A stretch of DNA of 64,000 nucleotides from Artemia franciscana (taxonomy: Eukaryota > Arthropoda > Branchiopoda > Anostraca > Artemiidae): contig NC_088872.1 of the NCBI RefSeq assembly GCF_032884065.1, positions 32,460,917 to 32,524,916 on the forward strand. Reading direction: 5' to 3'. This document shows positions 36,561 to 50,500 of this stretch, one piece after another (the stretch's first letter is position 1; each line of letters begins with the position of its first letter). The position numbers and the translations under genes were made by a program. The notes beneath the pieces were generated by a model, which saw only the letters and a program-made list of their open reading frames with translations, searched no databases and was not told the DNA's origin.

Positions 36561-38440
36561 ACACTCCCCCCCCCACCCCCGAAAAAAGAAGTAGAAAACC
36601 ACAGTAAACATACAAACGAAAAAACAACAAACATGACCATTGCTCTTAGCAAATATGCCAAATTTTGTGTTTTTATAAGTAGGGGATTAAAACTCCACTC
36701 CGTCGTTTTCAGACACGTCAAATTTGATAGTGTTATTTTTTTTTTTTTTTTTTTTTATCAAAATGGCACCTCAATTTGGGAAGATGTTTCTCTCTTTTTA
36801 AACCTATATGTATTTTCTTATGCTAGAGATTTTATCAGTGATCGTATTATTAAGAATCAGTATAAAAAGCCGGTTCTTTTGTCGTGTAAATTGGAGCAAA
36901 CTTCTTCTTAAATAGAGTTATGGTGTCTATCTCGTAATCTTAAAATTTTGCTACTAAAATTTTTACTTGTATTCATCTGAAGGCAGCTTAAAAAAGCCAT
37001 TAACTTGATCCTTGGGTCATCCTTTAGACTTATTGTATACAAATGAAACATACTTTCGAATAGAACATTTTTATACAATGCATAACTTCATTGCTATCAT
37101 GTATTTGAATGTGACGTCTTACACCTGAATTTTTTTTTTTTTAATTAAGGCTTTAGAGTATAATTAGTCTAAGGGTGCACATCATGCCCAAGACTTACTA
37201 AAATGTTGTCATGCCCCACTTGGGGAATCACGGGCTTACATGCTGATCATTACTATTCACTCGGTACCATAAAGAATCAACCTATCTCGTCCATTGTAAA
37301 TATTTTTAGTTTGTGTGGCCGAACTGTTAAGAATTGATTGGGCGGTCTTGCCGTAAGTTGTAGAGTTTGGATAAGGAATTCAAATAAAAGCCGACATCTA
37401 CTTCCCTTGAGATCTTAAATAAACCTTGTAACGTCTCTTGTTTTTTTGCTGGAGATAGCTATATTTAGTTTTAGAGAAACTTAAATCATTGGAAAATGTA
37501 AATTTAGTTTTTTCAATCAAACGGAGCAGAAATTCCTTTTTAAAATTTAGGAAAGGGTTGTCCCTAAAAACATCCTAATATTCTAGCTAGGAAATTACTC
37601 AAATCGCCTCAAAAGAAATGTCATTTGATTAATTTGACAGCTCTTCAAATTTTCTTTGCTGCAACCCGCTTTGATTGAAAGCTTTGCCGACAGAATTCCA
37701 TTTTCTTTTCGATTAAAGTTCATAATCAAATCATATTCTCGGTAGGTTTTGATGATGAGTAGTCCCCTCGCAGAATTTGCTGATGGATCCTTTGCCTTTG
37801 ATCCGAGATCCGTTGATTTTTGAATTTAAAAAAAAAAGGGAATAGTTGTGGGAAAAGTCAAAGTCATTGGCCAATTGTAGAAAAAAAAAGCCAAAGACAG
37901 ATTGTTCAATTAAGTGGGCAGCCCAGTCAAGGGTTAATTTTATCCCTTTGATTGCCGTTGTTACTGTCTACCCATTTATGCTACCCCTTTCCGTGCATGT
38001 GTGTCCCTTCACAAGTGCCGAACTAGAGTCGTACCTGTTGGAGGTTCTCGCTGGGGAACACACGCAGTCAGCCGACATTGAGGGTCACAAATGTTTAAAG
38101 TTTCGGATCCTCTTAAAACAAGCAGAAAATACTATGAATGAAGAAACTAAGCCTAAAATGAACCGAAGCTATTAAAAAGTGGATTTAAACCTGAAAGGAA
38201 CTGAAATTATCAAAATTGATTTAGGGTGGCAGTCCCCTCCCCCCATCAAGCACTCTGAAAGGTTAGATTATCATTTGTGCTTTATTTGAAGCTAAATGAT
38301 ATTTTTTTTTCAGTTGTAACTCTTGCTTAGTCAGTTGCTTTTTTGCATATTTGAAAGGAACGTATTTTAAAGAGAAGAAACAAGTATTTAAAGAAAAAAG
38401 GAAAAACAAATTAATTGTCACAAACAGTTATAGACTTTTT
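36560..38440. other. No recognised gene
   Basis: Includes a 24-base T run near 36736-36760. A short open frame at its right flank (to 36911) and another at 37846-38175 have no recognisable family. The left margin still belongs to the B array. Confidence 0.4.
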
Positions 38441-38469
38441 TGAATCTGGCGTTATTGCTAATGCAAAAA

Positions 38470-39400
38470 ATTAATTTTGGGCGAAGGTTGCGCCTAATGA
38501 TAATTGCCCACGGTGCATCGGCACGAAAGCTTCTACAAATAATGTGAACGATATTCTTGACCTTGTTAAAAAATCGGACTCTGAGGAGGTGTCGGCTCCG
38601 ATTTAAATTATCAAGTCTCCCACTGAGGTTCCCAGTCTGCCCGCTGTGGCCTACTCTAGGCTTTCTACAAAGATTAATTGTGTGGAAAAACTACTCAGTG
38701 TTGCTGTGACAAAACTGGGTGCTTATGAATTGAATTACCAGCAACTGCCAAAGCCTGCAATTCCTGACTCGCATGCTACTATTGTTGTGTTTGACAACTG
38801 ACAATGTTGTTGTGATAAATCAGATAAATAGTCATGAATCTATCACTAGTATACGTCATGTACGTGACAAACTGATTATCAATATAGATAAGTCAGTTGC
38901 CGAAGATTTCTGTTTGTCAGTAACTGGATCGATAACTGGCTCTTCTGCGAAAGAGCAAACTAAGAAGTTTTACGGCCTCTTGAAGGGGATTCCAAGCGAT
39001 TTCGAATTATCTCACCTGATATCCTGCCCTGGTGTTTTTGACACCTCTAGGCTAGGGAGATCCACTGCGGCAGACTTGAATTCTCTGATGCAATGTCAAG
39101 AGCCGAAGCATCCAGATCTGGTCTTAAAGTAGGATATGAAAACCTACGTATTCACGAGTTCAAGGTGACCCCCAGTTGTTGCAACATTTGCCGGTCCCCT
39201 GAACATATCCAGTCTTCTTGTTCCAGTGTAACACCAAAATATGCGCGATGTGTCGGTCCCCATGTCTCAGACGGAGGCTCGCCTTGCAATTTGTCACCTA
39301 AGTGCGCAAACTGTGGAGGCAATCATGTTTCGTTTAGCTTCACATGTCCTAAAGTGAAAGCAATTGCATTTTACAACTTGCCAAAATTAATTAATGTCTG
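38470..39400 (+). pseudogene. LINE ORF1-like nucleic-acid-binding protein with CCHC zinc knuckles, frameshifted
   Basis: Three frames follow each other: about 38540-38800 (NVNDILDLVKKSDSEE, PAVAYSRLSTKINCVEKLL), 38790-39132 (HVRDKLIINI, KKFYGLLKGIPSDFELSHL) and about 39132-39390. The last holds zinc knuckles: C-x2-C-x4-H-x4-C (CNICRSPEHIQSSC), a middle one whose first Cys is Tyr (YARCVGPH...C), and C-x2-C-x3-H-x6-C (CANCGGNHVSFSFTC). This is the ORF1 layout of Jockey/CR1/I-type non-LTR elements. No endonuclease or RT follows on this strand, so it is an isolated piece just upstream of TRAPPC2. Confidence 0.7.
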
Positions 39401-39429
39401 TATCAGTATCAGTCGTGTCTTTTAATATT

Positions 39430-39940
39430 AATATTAGTCCTATTTTAATTTTAATGTACTATCGATGAACTGTACTGTAAGTTTGACATTGTATGCTTTC
39501 AGGAAGATCTTTTGACTGGAATGAGTGTTAATTTCCTGCGCCTCTGTGCTAATCACTTTGCTTTCACAACAAATGCTATTTCTATTTCTAGAAGGCCTTC
39601 CGGGGGCTTAGCATGTAAATATCGGAAAATTGCTCTATTGAAATATTTCTCCCAATATCTCATGAGAAATCTTGAGAATACAGAATGGATAAATATCTCC
39701 TAGTAAAAATCTAGATGCAGGAGCTTCAAATTTTGTTTTCTTTTTTGAAAAAAATTACCCGTTGTGTTATTTGCACTAGTTTTATAGATATCTGTTGTGT
39801 CGATAAAAAATAAAAGTTCTTGTTCTTTTAAAATTTGAATTTTGCTCTAGGCCTATATTTCCATCAGAAACCTATGTTTTTGTTCATAAAAATAGTAATG
39901 GATTTTTTTTTCTTTTGGTGCCCAGCCTACTGTCAGTTTT
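39430..39940. other. Region upstream of TRAPPC2 coding exon 1
   Basis: AT-rich; ends in the pyrimidine-rich acceptor used by the first coding exon. No promoter elements could be singled out. Confidence 0.35.
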
Positions 39941-39948
39941 CCTTTCAG

Positions 39949-40050
39949 AGTGTATCTGGAAACATGGGTACATATCATTTTTTGATAGTAGGTCAACACG
40001 AGGGACTTGTGTATGAAATGAACTTCATTGGAAATCAAAAAGACCAACAG
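39949..40050 (+). CDS. TRAPPC2: TRAPPC2 coding exon 1
   Basis: Exon bounded by a pyrimidine-rich acceptor (AG at 39947-39948) and a strong GTAAGA donor at 40051. The first 15 bases are 5' UTR; the ATG is at 39964. It encodes the first beta-strands of the longin fold ([10 protein letters not shown]...YEMNF). A second AG at 39949-39950 could serve as an alternative acceptor without changing the protein. Confidence 0.93.
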
Positions 40051-43000
40051 GTAAGAAATGAATTTTAACGCACTATGTTTTTGTAATGAATATTTGCTTT
40101 TTTTTCAAACAAGATTGAAGTATAAGAGTATATGAAGTATATTGAAGTAAACGGGACAAGCCTTTGGCTTAAAAAAAAAATAAAATGAACTATAATATAA
40201 CTTAGGGTCACGGAAAGAGAATACTGTAGTTTGGACAGTAAAAGCTTCAGTGGAAAAGCTCCGTAAATTATGCCTTTGCATCCATATTATGTTTTGACTT
40301 TAGAAGCCGAGTCCCAACAAAGAAAATGCATAAAAGCAACATTTCTCATTTGACAAAAAAAAAAAAATAGATTTAAACTTCTCTGCAATCACAGGGATGT
40401 TGTGATTATTCATAAATAGAATGCTTTTTATTATGACAGCTACTTTATAAACAGTTGATGATTACACTAATTTGCAGATGCATGTTCTTTATTAAAAAAG
40501 GTAGTGTAATAATAATTTTTCTTTTTTAAAGGAATTTGTCCTAGAGGCTTTTGTTTTTTTTTGTTAAATTTCTATAAACCAACCCAAGAGAAAAAAAAAA
40601 ATGCACCTGTGATCCTTTTTTTGCTCCGTGCTCTCTTCTAATACTAGGCCTAACTATATTATTCATATGCACTATATGCTCTTTGAGGAATCAGAAATCT
40701 TTTAAAAAAGTCTTTTGACTATTTTGTTCAACTTTCACTAGGGCCAGTAATAGAAATTAGTTATTTAGGAAAACTACATTCAGCATTTAGATGTGAATAG
40801 CTCCTGGAGAAGCTCTGGATGTTATTAAGTTGGAAAAATCTACCAGCCCGATGACTTCCTCAGGCGTACATTATCACACTTAAGGGTTTTCCAACCCTTT
40901 TCCTACAAAAATAACCTTATAAACTAAAAATTACCAATGTTTTTATTTGATCAGCGGGAACTTGCCATTTCATTGTTAGATTGCGATGTTCTATGGTAAA
41001 TCCCAGCTTCTGACACTCAATACCTAGAACACGACACTCTCTGAGAACTATTATGACACATAAGATATTTTTTGGTCATTTTTCTCCAAAAATATCCGTT
41101 TATATTAGAATCGATTGTTTAAACTTAATGAAAAATTCACAATAACTTTTCTTCTGATGACTCCTGGAAATTGAGGCCAGCTTGGCACAATCTACCAGCC
41201 TGACGACACCTCTGGCGCATATTATCATACTTAAGGGTTTTTCAACCTTTTTCCTACAAAAATAACTTTATAGACTAAAAATGACCATTGTTTTTACTTC
41301 AACAGCGAGAACTTGCCATTTCACTATTAGATTGCGATGTTCCTTGGCATTTCACATCCCCTTTCTTCTTAATTCCAGTGATTAAAAAAAAATCCCCTTT
41401 ACTGTTAAAAAGAATTTTTTGAAAAGCCTTTTCTTGAATAAGTCTTTTCCTTTTTTCCATAACATGTAGAAACCTGGAACAAACTGTAGACATCAAGACC
41501 AAGCCCTAGAAATCCAGGTAAACTCAAAGGAATCGTGACCAAACTTTAGAAATCAAGAGCAACCTCTAAAATCAAGACCAGTACATAGCAATCAAGATGT
41601 CAATATGTAGGAATCCAGGGGATTCATAGAAATCATAAACAATGCATAGAAATCCAGAGGAATTCATAAAAACCAGGGCCAACCCTATAAATCTAGGCCA
41701 AACCGTAGACATCAAGATCAATGCGATGAAATCAAGAGGAACGATCCTTAGAAATTATGACCAGTGCATAGAAATTCTGAGGGATTAATAGAAATCATAA
41801 CCAATGCATAGAAATCAAGACAAATTGATAAAAATCGAGACAAATAAAAAAAAACGAGACCAAACTGTAGAAATCCAGAACAATCCTTAGAAATCGAAAC
41901 AAATACATAGAAATACAGGTGAACTCATAAAATCGAGTCCAAACTCTAGAAATGAAAACCAGTCGATTGAAATCTTAACCAATACATAGAAATCCGGACG
42001 AATTCATAGAAATCATAAGCAATCCATAGAAATCCCCACAAATTCAAAGAAAATCAGGGGTCAACCCTAGAAGTCCAGACCAAACCATAGACATTAAGAA
42101 AAAACTGTAGAATCCAAGGCCAGTTCATAGAAATCATAGTCAATGCATATGAATTCTAAGGAATTTATAGAAATCTCAACAATCCAAAGAAATCCAGACG
42201 GATTCATGAAAATCAAGACCAACCTGTAGAAATCAAGGCTAACCTCTAAAAATCAAGACCAATCTGTAGAAATTAAGAGGTCAATATGTAGAAATCCAGG
42301 CGAATTTATAGAAATCATAATCAATACATAGAAATCCAGGCGAACTCATAAAACCAGGGCCAACCCTACAAATCGAGACCAAACCATAGAAGACAAGATT
42401 AATTAAGAGATCAATATGTGGAAATCCAGAACAATCCTTAGAAATCATGACCAGTGCATAGAAATCCACACCAACCATAAAAATCAAGACCAAACTGAAG
42501 GAATCAAAGTCAACCTCTAAAAATTACGACCAACCTGAAGAAGTCAATATGTGGAAATCCAGACCAGGGTGGGCTAGCCACATATTGGCACGGTGGCGTG
42601 AATATGCATAGTGTTGTCTCAAATAAATGTGGCATTTTCATTAAAAGCTCTCAGAAATAGCTCTTACTAAGGCTTAAATTTAACTCTAATATCAAACCTC
42701 CACCCCTGAAATTGCTTGCTACAGTTCTCACCTTTCTCTCACGTTTTTCGTTCATGTCTAGGTAAATTCAAGCGTTTAAAGCTTTTGTGTGTAGTAGCCG
42801 GTAATTTTAGTTACAATTTGTATGGAAGTTGATTCTCAGGAATCTCTACAAACAAGTGTTCTCAATTGTATATTTAGTGATTGGTTCAGAGCTGCTTATA
42901 AGGATTCTGGTTTCCGTTATTACCGCACGTCATATGAACAGGTAATCTGAATAACATAGCATTGTCCTTTACCTTCGAGTCTGAACAAACTAATCTTCAA

Positions 43001-44552
43001 AGTGAGTACCAGCTATAAGGCTTTTTTTTTTCTTTTCTTTTTCCATTACATTTTAGTTAGTGTTCACTTAGAAAAGCACCAAATAAATCGATAAAAATGG
43101 TAGAAAATTTCCAGGGAGTTCTCAATATCTTGTTCAGATTTCCTTTCAAATAAGATCTGAATTCCATTTCACCTTTTGTAAATTTCGTTTAATTTCTCGA
43201 AAGATGAAATAAGCTTTAGCTTGAACATACATTCCTCGAGGATTCTTTTTTTGCCCTGAGTTGTGCTATTTCTGTTCGAAAAACTTAGAAAAATTTCATC
43301 CGAAGGGGGTTCGTCAATTCGGACCAAGTCACACCATAGAACCAAGCAAATTTGGTCAAATTTGCGAAGAGATTGTCATAAACCACGGTTCGGTATCGTA
43401 TAAAATCTACATATCAGGACTAAAAGTAAATTCAGCAAATTTCTTGAACTCCATCAAAAGATTCTTGTGGACCGGAATTCTGTGAAAACTATGAAGAATG
43501 AATGCACTCTCATTTTTCAGGCCTATTTTCAGAAACGTAACCACAGGCCCTTAGCCCATCTTTTAGATATCCCTGAAGGAGAATGGCATGCTCACTTTCA
43601 ATCCAAATCTTTGTCTCCAAGCACTGTCTTCGAATTTCCTGACAGGGAAATCTTGCATCCGCTGTCTCATAGTGGAATCAGGGTGGACTTTTCACGAGCT
43701 TTCCTAACCAAAACCGCGACTGCTAACAGCACTGAAGGATATTGAGGGATGACGCCCCTTGAGGAAATTATAGCCTAGTAAACGATACAGCATTTGAGCA
43801 TAATTCTGTTTGATAGATAATTATTCTGTGTTTTGTCTGTTTTGGTGTTTTTTTTTTTTTTGGGGGGGGGGGCTGAAATACCTCTTCCTAGCTGATTTAT
43901 CTATTATGGGTTGCCTTCCTGTAGTAGCATAATATTTGTAGGCATGAATATATAACGAGTCGCAGGTATTAGGCTCCAGATTGTCTGTGCGGGATTTTGA
44001 CTCTTGTTGATAGAAGCATCGCCAAGGTTGGAAAACCTTGTTGTGACCAAGATGGGCCCAGGATTGCACCAAGCCACCATTCATACTGGAAGTCCCAGGG
44101 GCTTCTTGCTGTTTGGTTCTAAGCCTGCTTAAGCGCTTCGTGTAGATTCGAGAAGATGTGTTAGTCCCCGTCCTTTACTGGTTCTGGGACCATTGCTTTT
44201 TCCTGAGGCCATAATAATTTCAACGATTTAAAGAATATAAAAATCGCAACTTGGAATGCTATAACGTTAAAAAATAACTACCGTATCGACATTTTAACTG
44301 GCGAATACAGACGCTTCGAACTGGTCTTTTTAAGAGTTCTACAAATTCATATCCTAGGGATGGAAAAATGAAAGTGGGTGATATATTTATATACTCAGGC
44401 AGGAAGGATGGGCTGCAAAGGCTGGGAGTGAGTACGGTTTATGATGAACAAGGAAGCTGCTAAGTCTTGTTTAAGTTGGGAAGGTATTAATAATAGAATA
44501 CTAGTCGCTCATTTTATGACTAAAATATGCAGGGTATCAATCATAATAGTGT

Positions 44553-44589
<37 letters not shown>

Positions 44590-47500
44590 GTATATTTAAA
44601 AACTATCGTAGCATAGCTAAATTAAGTTTTGTACAAAATCATACATTTAAACAAAAATCATACACTACAACTCAGCATTGAAAATTGATGTGAAGAAAGG
44701 CACAAATGAGTTGGCGTAACGATTAGTTCGTACTTTAGGGGGTAGAAGTTTATTATGTAACCGAGTTCGGCTATTGGAGAGGGGCTGATTTGGGCAGTAG
44801 TGATCGGTGGCTCTTATTGGCTAGGACGGATTTTCTAAATTGCTGAATAAGGTGTTCAAGCCGGATTTTAAGTGGAGATAAATTTAATTTAGCGAGGGCT
44901 TGATCATAGGGTATGTCGCGGTTTCGGAGTACAATCCTTGTTGCTCTTTTCTGGACGGACTCTATGTCGCATAATAGGTACGCTGTGCGGATAGCAGATG
45001 GACCCCACACCGGGCACGCGTAATCGAGCAACGGGTGAACATAACACATTTAGGCATGGAGAAGACTTTCAGTATTACACCCAAAACGCCTCATTTTGGT
45101 AAGTGTCTGAAGGCTTGCATTAGCCTTATGGACGGTTAAATTAATATGGGCACTGAAACTACAGTCACTAGTGAAAGTTACTCATAAGATTTTTATTTCG
45201 TTCACAATTGGGAAAGGGACTTGAGACATATCTATATTCCGCTTCAGAGGGTTGAAACGAACTATCTTCGACTTGGCTACGTTGATGGTAAGATCATGAC
45301 TTGAGCATTCGGTCTTAAGCTGATCAAATAACTGGTCTGAAAACTGCTTTGTTACGATAGTGTTTTCGACCAGGTAAGCGAACACTATGGACAAATCATC
45401 TGCTGCTGTGGCACCGATTGATGGAGACAGTAGTGGCTTACAGCTACAGGAACAAATAGACGGGATACCAGGTAGAAATGTGGTATTTTAATCAGGAGAT
45501 TTTAATGCATATGTTGGTAGGAATAGCGATAGAGGGTATCCTAGCCTGGATTAATTTGGTGTAGGAAAAGAAAACCGTAATGGTCGCAGACTATTGCAAT
45601 TTTGTAAATATAAAAATCTACCTATAACCAATGCGGTATTTGGTCAAAAAATAGTCCATAAATTAACATCGTGTTCGCATCATGGCAAGACAGCTAACCT
45701 TATTGATTATGTTATTGTAAACAGAAGACTGGCAGGATCGATACAAGGTACTAGGATGTTTAGGAGTGCTATTGTTTATATCAAAAGCAAAGATAACAAT
45801 CTAGTAGTGTTTAAGGTTAATCTAAAGCCGAGATTTGGGAAGGGTAACTACCTTCCGAGAAGCTATAAAGTTGGTAGACTCCAGGATGAGAATTTGAGAG
45901 AAACATTCCAGGAACAGTTGAACATTGAAATGGAGAGTCTGAAATTTGACAGTGTAGAAGATGGATGGAAGAATCTTAGGAAAATAGTTTATGAAGTCAC
46001 TAATGGTGGCTTAGGGAAGAAAGGTAAAATCACAGCTAGACATATTAGTGAAAATGATTTATGTTTAATAAAGAGGAGGAGGAGCTTGTACTAGTATTAT
46101 TTAAGTGATAGATCGTATGGAAGTAATAGGAATGTAAATAAAGTGGAAAAGGCATTAAAATATGAATTAAGGAGGAGTGAAGTTGAGGGCATCAATAAAA
46201 TTGCTGAAGATGTGGAAGATGCAACAAGACGGCATTACAGTAAAATATTGTAGTGGTATGTTAATAAATCGAGAGAGATTAGTCAATCTGGACTGGACTT
46301 AGAATGTGGTCACAATTAGTGATAAGGAAGGCAATAAAGAGAGATGGGCAAAACATTTTGAGAATGTGTTACACCATGATAGGGCCACGGGAAAAGATAT
46401 AGAAAAGGTGGAAAAGTTTGTGACGCTTTGGATATGAAGGAAGATTTATTTTGTGAGGAAGAATTAGTGACAATACTAAAAGGATTAAAACATTTTAAGG
46501 TTCTTTGTGCTGATAGTGTGGTAAATGATATTATTTTAATTATGATGGTTACAAGGTTACAGATAAGTTACTGATGATTATGAATCTTATTTTTGAAAAA
46601 GGGAAGTACCTAGCGATAACCACTTTAATAAGAAAGGTGACAAGAGTGAGTATGATAATTGTAGAGGCATTAGCCTGGTTTCTGTAGGAAGCAAATTACT
46701 TAGTATGATGATACTTTTTAGACTTAGACACGCTGTGGATAAAGTTTTAAGAGAAAGAAAAGTGTGGTTTTAGGAAGAGGAGGGGATGTGTCGACTGAAC
46801 TTTTACACTTAGTTTAACAATTAAGAAGTGCTTGAGTCAGCAAACCCATTTAGTCCTCAATTTATAGATTTAAGCAAATGTTTGATTCAGCTAGTAGAAG
46901 AACTCTAGCAAAGATCCTATTCTTTTATGGTATACCAGATAAATACATTAAAGTGATAAGTGCTATGTACGAGAATAACATTGGTGCAGTTTAGTTAGGA
47001 AGCGATGTTTGTAGCAAGTTTCGTATTAAATCAGGAGTTAAACAGGGTTGCGTCCTAACTCCATTTATATTGCTCATTTTAATGGGTTAAATCCTAAGGA
47101 GCACAGCAAAGGCAATGGGAGAGCACGGAATCAATTGGGGAAGTAAAACTTTCCTAAACTTAGACCATGATAATGATTTAAGCATCCTTGATGAAGGTCT
47201 TAGCAGAATGAGTGGAGTTTATTTTATGTTGTTTTCTTGTGTGTTTTGTACTGTCTTCGTTTTTTTTTCTCTCTGTCCTTTCAAGTGTCATGTTTTCAGT
47301 AAATAAAGAAATATAATTTTTATCCCAGTAATCTGGGCAATATATACATTAGAATAACATAATGTTGAGCTCGAGCAGCAACCAGAGCTCATTTGTCGTA
47401 AAGTTTTGGTAAATTTTAGGGCCTAAAAAAAGAAATACATCGTTTTTAGCTCCTGTAATATTTTCTTATTAATAATGTTATCAAAAGTTGAACCAGTTAG

Positions 47501-50500
47501 CGGAATATTAAGGGAATGGACAAAATAGTGACCAAGTAATAACATGTTGAAACTAAAAACACATCATTAATATATTGAACCTCTTTCCGTCTTAAACTTG
47601 AATAACAAGGCTTATGTGGTTGAGTAAGCAGCACTCTAAAAACCGGTTTGTTTAACTTGGAATGACCCACCATGCTCTTTTCTATGATGATCAGCAGGAA
47701 GTACGCAGATAATTTAACTACCAAATCGATTAATGAAATATTTGCTTTATTGGTTCAAGATCAAAATTTTTTTTGCCAGCGAAAATACTATCTAAAAAAT
47801 CGACCACATTTCGTCAAAAAGTAACAAGAGGTACCACAACTTATTATTTTTAATTTTTTTTTCCTGGTCCGTAAAAACACCTCAAATGGTAGCCTAATTT
47901 TGTTCCATGGGTAACATGGAATTGCGTGCCTTGTTGATCACCCAGGTTTGTTTTATTTCCTTATCTTCATTTTTCCCAATAATTTAGTCTAGTTGCATGG
48001 AACATATCTTAAGAGCATCCAAGACTGTTTTAACCCCTCCTTCCTCCCCCACCCCCTTCTTGGAAGATCAAGAGAATTGTCCATAAAACAAGAATCACCG
48101 CGCTATCAAAGAGCCCAACTTGCAAATTATAAGGATCACCGTGTACACTGTGAGAAGAACTATTTTTTTTTAAGTAATTTTTTAGTAATTTTTGTAATTT
48201 TTTCTATTCTGCAGAATATGACAATTATATGTTCGTCCTCTTTCGTTCTAGGTTAACTTTATCGCGGGATACTAATTTGTAATTTGACTCATTGCTGCTT
48301 CTTCAAGATTAAGCGAAAAAAGAAAATAATAAAACACCTTAGAGTATGGAATATATCTGTCTTTATTTTATTTTCCAGAGTTTTGACGAACATCGCCATT
48401 TAATACATTTTGTTGGGCATAATTCTCTGGATGTTATCAATGAAACAAGGCTATCCACAAACGCAATGTATCTAAAAACAGTGGATAGGTTCAATGAATG
48501 GTTTGTTTCTGCGTTTGTAACTGCTAGTCATGCCAAATTCATAATGCTCCATGATATTAAGAATGATGAAGGGATTAAGAACTTCTTTAATGATGCCTAT
48601 GAACATTATATCAAGGTACGTAAAATACTTATAGATAGTTCGAATCAAGAAAACTACCGACTAGAAAATATTTTCTGTTTAGAAAAAAAAAGAACTATAC
48701 TGTGACCTAGCATTGTTGTGCCTAGTTGCTAATCTGAAACAGGAGTGCCACTCAATTTGAAAAAAATAATCAATGCCAAGCCTCATATAGAGTGGTAACC
48801 AGTATTTATCGAAGCTATTATCAATTCTTTGGTATGGTGGCATTTGGTTTTTAAGGTATAAGGGAACAATGTAAGGTAACAGTGTCCTACCCGAAACAAA
48901 TGGTCACATCTAGCATTTTTAAATTTTTTTTAGAAAAGCAAAAAGCTTTTCAAATTTTTCTCAAGAACAAGGTTTTATTGCAGCTTTTAAATAAGAAAAA
49001 TATCATGTGTTGATGAATTAACTTTAAAAAAAAAAGAAGAAATGTACATTCTATGAAAAACTGGAGAGTTTATTATATACTACTTCTAACTTTTGATTTT
49101 ATTCTAGAGTCCTTGAATAGGACTCTAGAAACACAATAATTAAAATAGGCAACATCCCTCTTTATTAAGCAATAAGAAAAAATGTTTGTCAATTTTTATG
49201 CTTCATCCTAATACAGAACTAGCAAAAAAAAGGTTATACAATAATTAAAACTAAAGACGACTAGAAATTATTTGGTATATTTGGCATAATTTTTTGGCGA
49301 AATTATTTGGCATAATATATATTATATTATTTGGAGGGAGTATATGTGAAGGCTATTCCCTCCTTAATACCACAATTTTTAGCTTAAGTCTGTGAATTAA
49401 GCACAGGGCCAAGTGGAATAGAATAAAAGTATTTCCCATAACATCTCAAGAATAAAAGAGCTGATTGATGTGTATTTGCTTAAAACAATATAAGCTTCAG
49501 TTGTAATGTTTTAAAAGACAATCGGTTACACATTTTTGCACTGACAAGTCCTTTCAGCACAGCTTTATAATTTGTCAGGGTAGAGGGAGGGGGTATCCCC
49601 CTCAAAAACAGTATATTTTCTATCCACTTTAAGCTTCAAAGTCGCTCTTCACTTTCATATGATTTCTTTTTTTATTCAATATCAGTAGAACCCAAGTTGC
49701 AGGACTAAGTACATAAAAATCTCTACAGTCATTACTTCAAGTAAGTAGTCGTAGTTCCGATAATATTATAATTCCTTATTGTAGAGAACAAGTGGCTAAG
49801 GAGGGAGTATCCGCCTAAAATACAGATCAATTTCTGTTCATTTCAAGCTTTAACGTTGCTCTTTACTTTCGTTTGAATTTTTTTTATAGTTAAACCTAAG
49901 TTATACACACGTAAAGATCCCTATATTCATGACTTCAGATAAGGAGTGACTGTTCCGATAGTGACCGAAACTATATGTGCATCGAAGCAACCATTATTTT
50001 ATGCTGATTCCAAGCATTTATAATCTGTTAAGTTTTAACTACCCTAACACTTACCTTAACTTATAGAAAATTGACAGAAACTAACCTAATCTGTTAAATT
50101 TTAATATATTTTAGCATAAGTAAGCTCATATAATTTCATTAAAAGTAGAAAAAGAAAGATGATGTGATCTCAATGAAAATTGCAACATAAATTCTGGAAT
50201 CCTAAGCACCCCAAATTGAATCTTCAGCCCCTATGTAATTAAATGTGAATTTAATATTGGTCGTGTCAATGATGCACATCTCTTTGTCGAAACAAGAAAA
50301 ACTGAAGCAACCCAAAAAGGGAAGTGGTTTTTATGAAAATTCAACATGTATGACAACATGAAAGCTATTATTTGCAAAAATGCAAAGTTCCACATTTTTT
50401 TTCTGTGAAGAAAAGACCCAACAGAGTGTGTTCTTTTTAGTGTTTTGGACGTTTGTTTTTTTCCAAGATGATAGTATCAATTTATATCGTTGATTATCGG

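Larger units (their letters stand above)
43860..47210 (+). mobile_element. RTE-like LINE interrupted by another LINE
   Basis: The probable 5' UTR is at 43860-44220. The endonuclease starts at 44235 ([11 protein letters not shown], then [20 protein letters not shown] at 44445-44510) and is cut at a GA repeat (44557-44586). It resumes at about 45416 with [24 protein letters not shown] and [10 protein letters not shown]. It continues through a linker (45594-46094 frame) to RT motifs: [41 protein letters not shown], and a YADD box reading HDND. Similarity ends near 47210, so the C-terminus is missing. Stops and frameshifts throughout; inactive. Confidence 0.8.

Noticed and set aside
36633-36911. 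92-codon frame spanning a poly-T run
   Set aside because: The frame depends on a long T run encoding Phe. The C-terminal half looks mildly protein-like but matches nothing and has no splice context.
37846-38175. 109-codon frame with some coding flavour
   Set aside because: No recognisable domain. Adjacent to the LINE ORF1 fragment, but I could not show it belongs to that element.
41462-42568. Possible CRISPR-like array (regular short repeats)
   Set aside because: Units are degenerate, directly adjacent and lack unique spacers; this is a eukaryotic minisatellite.
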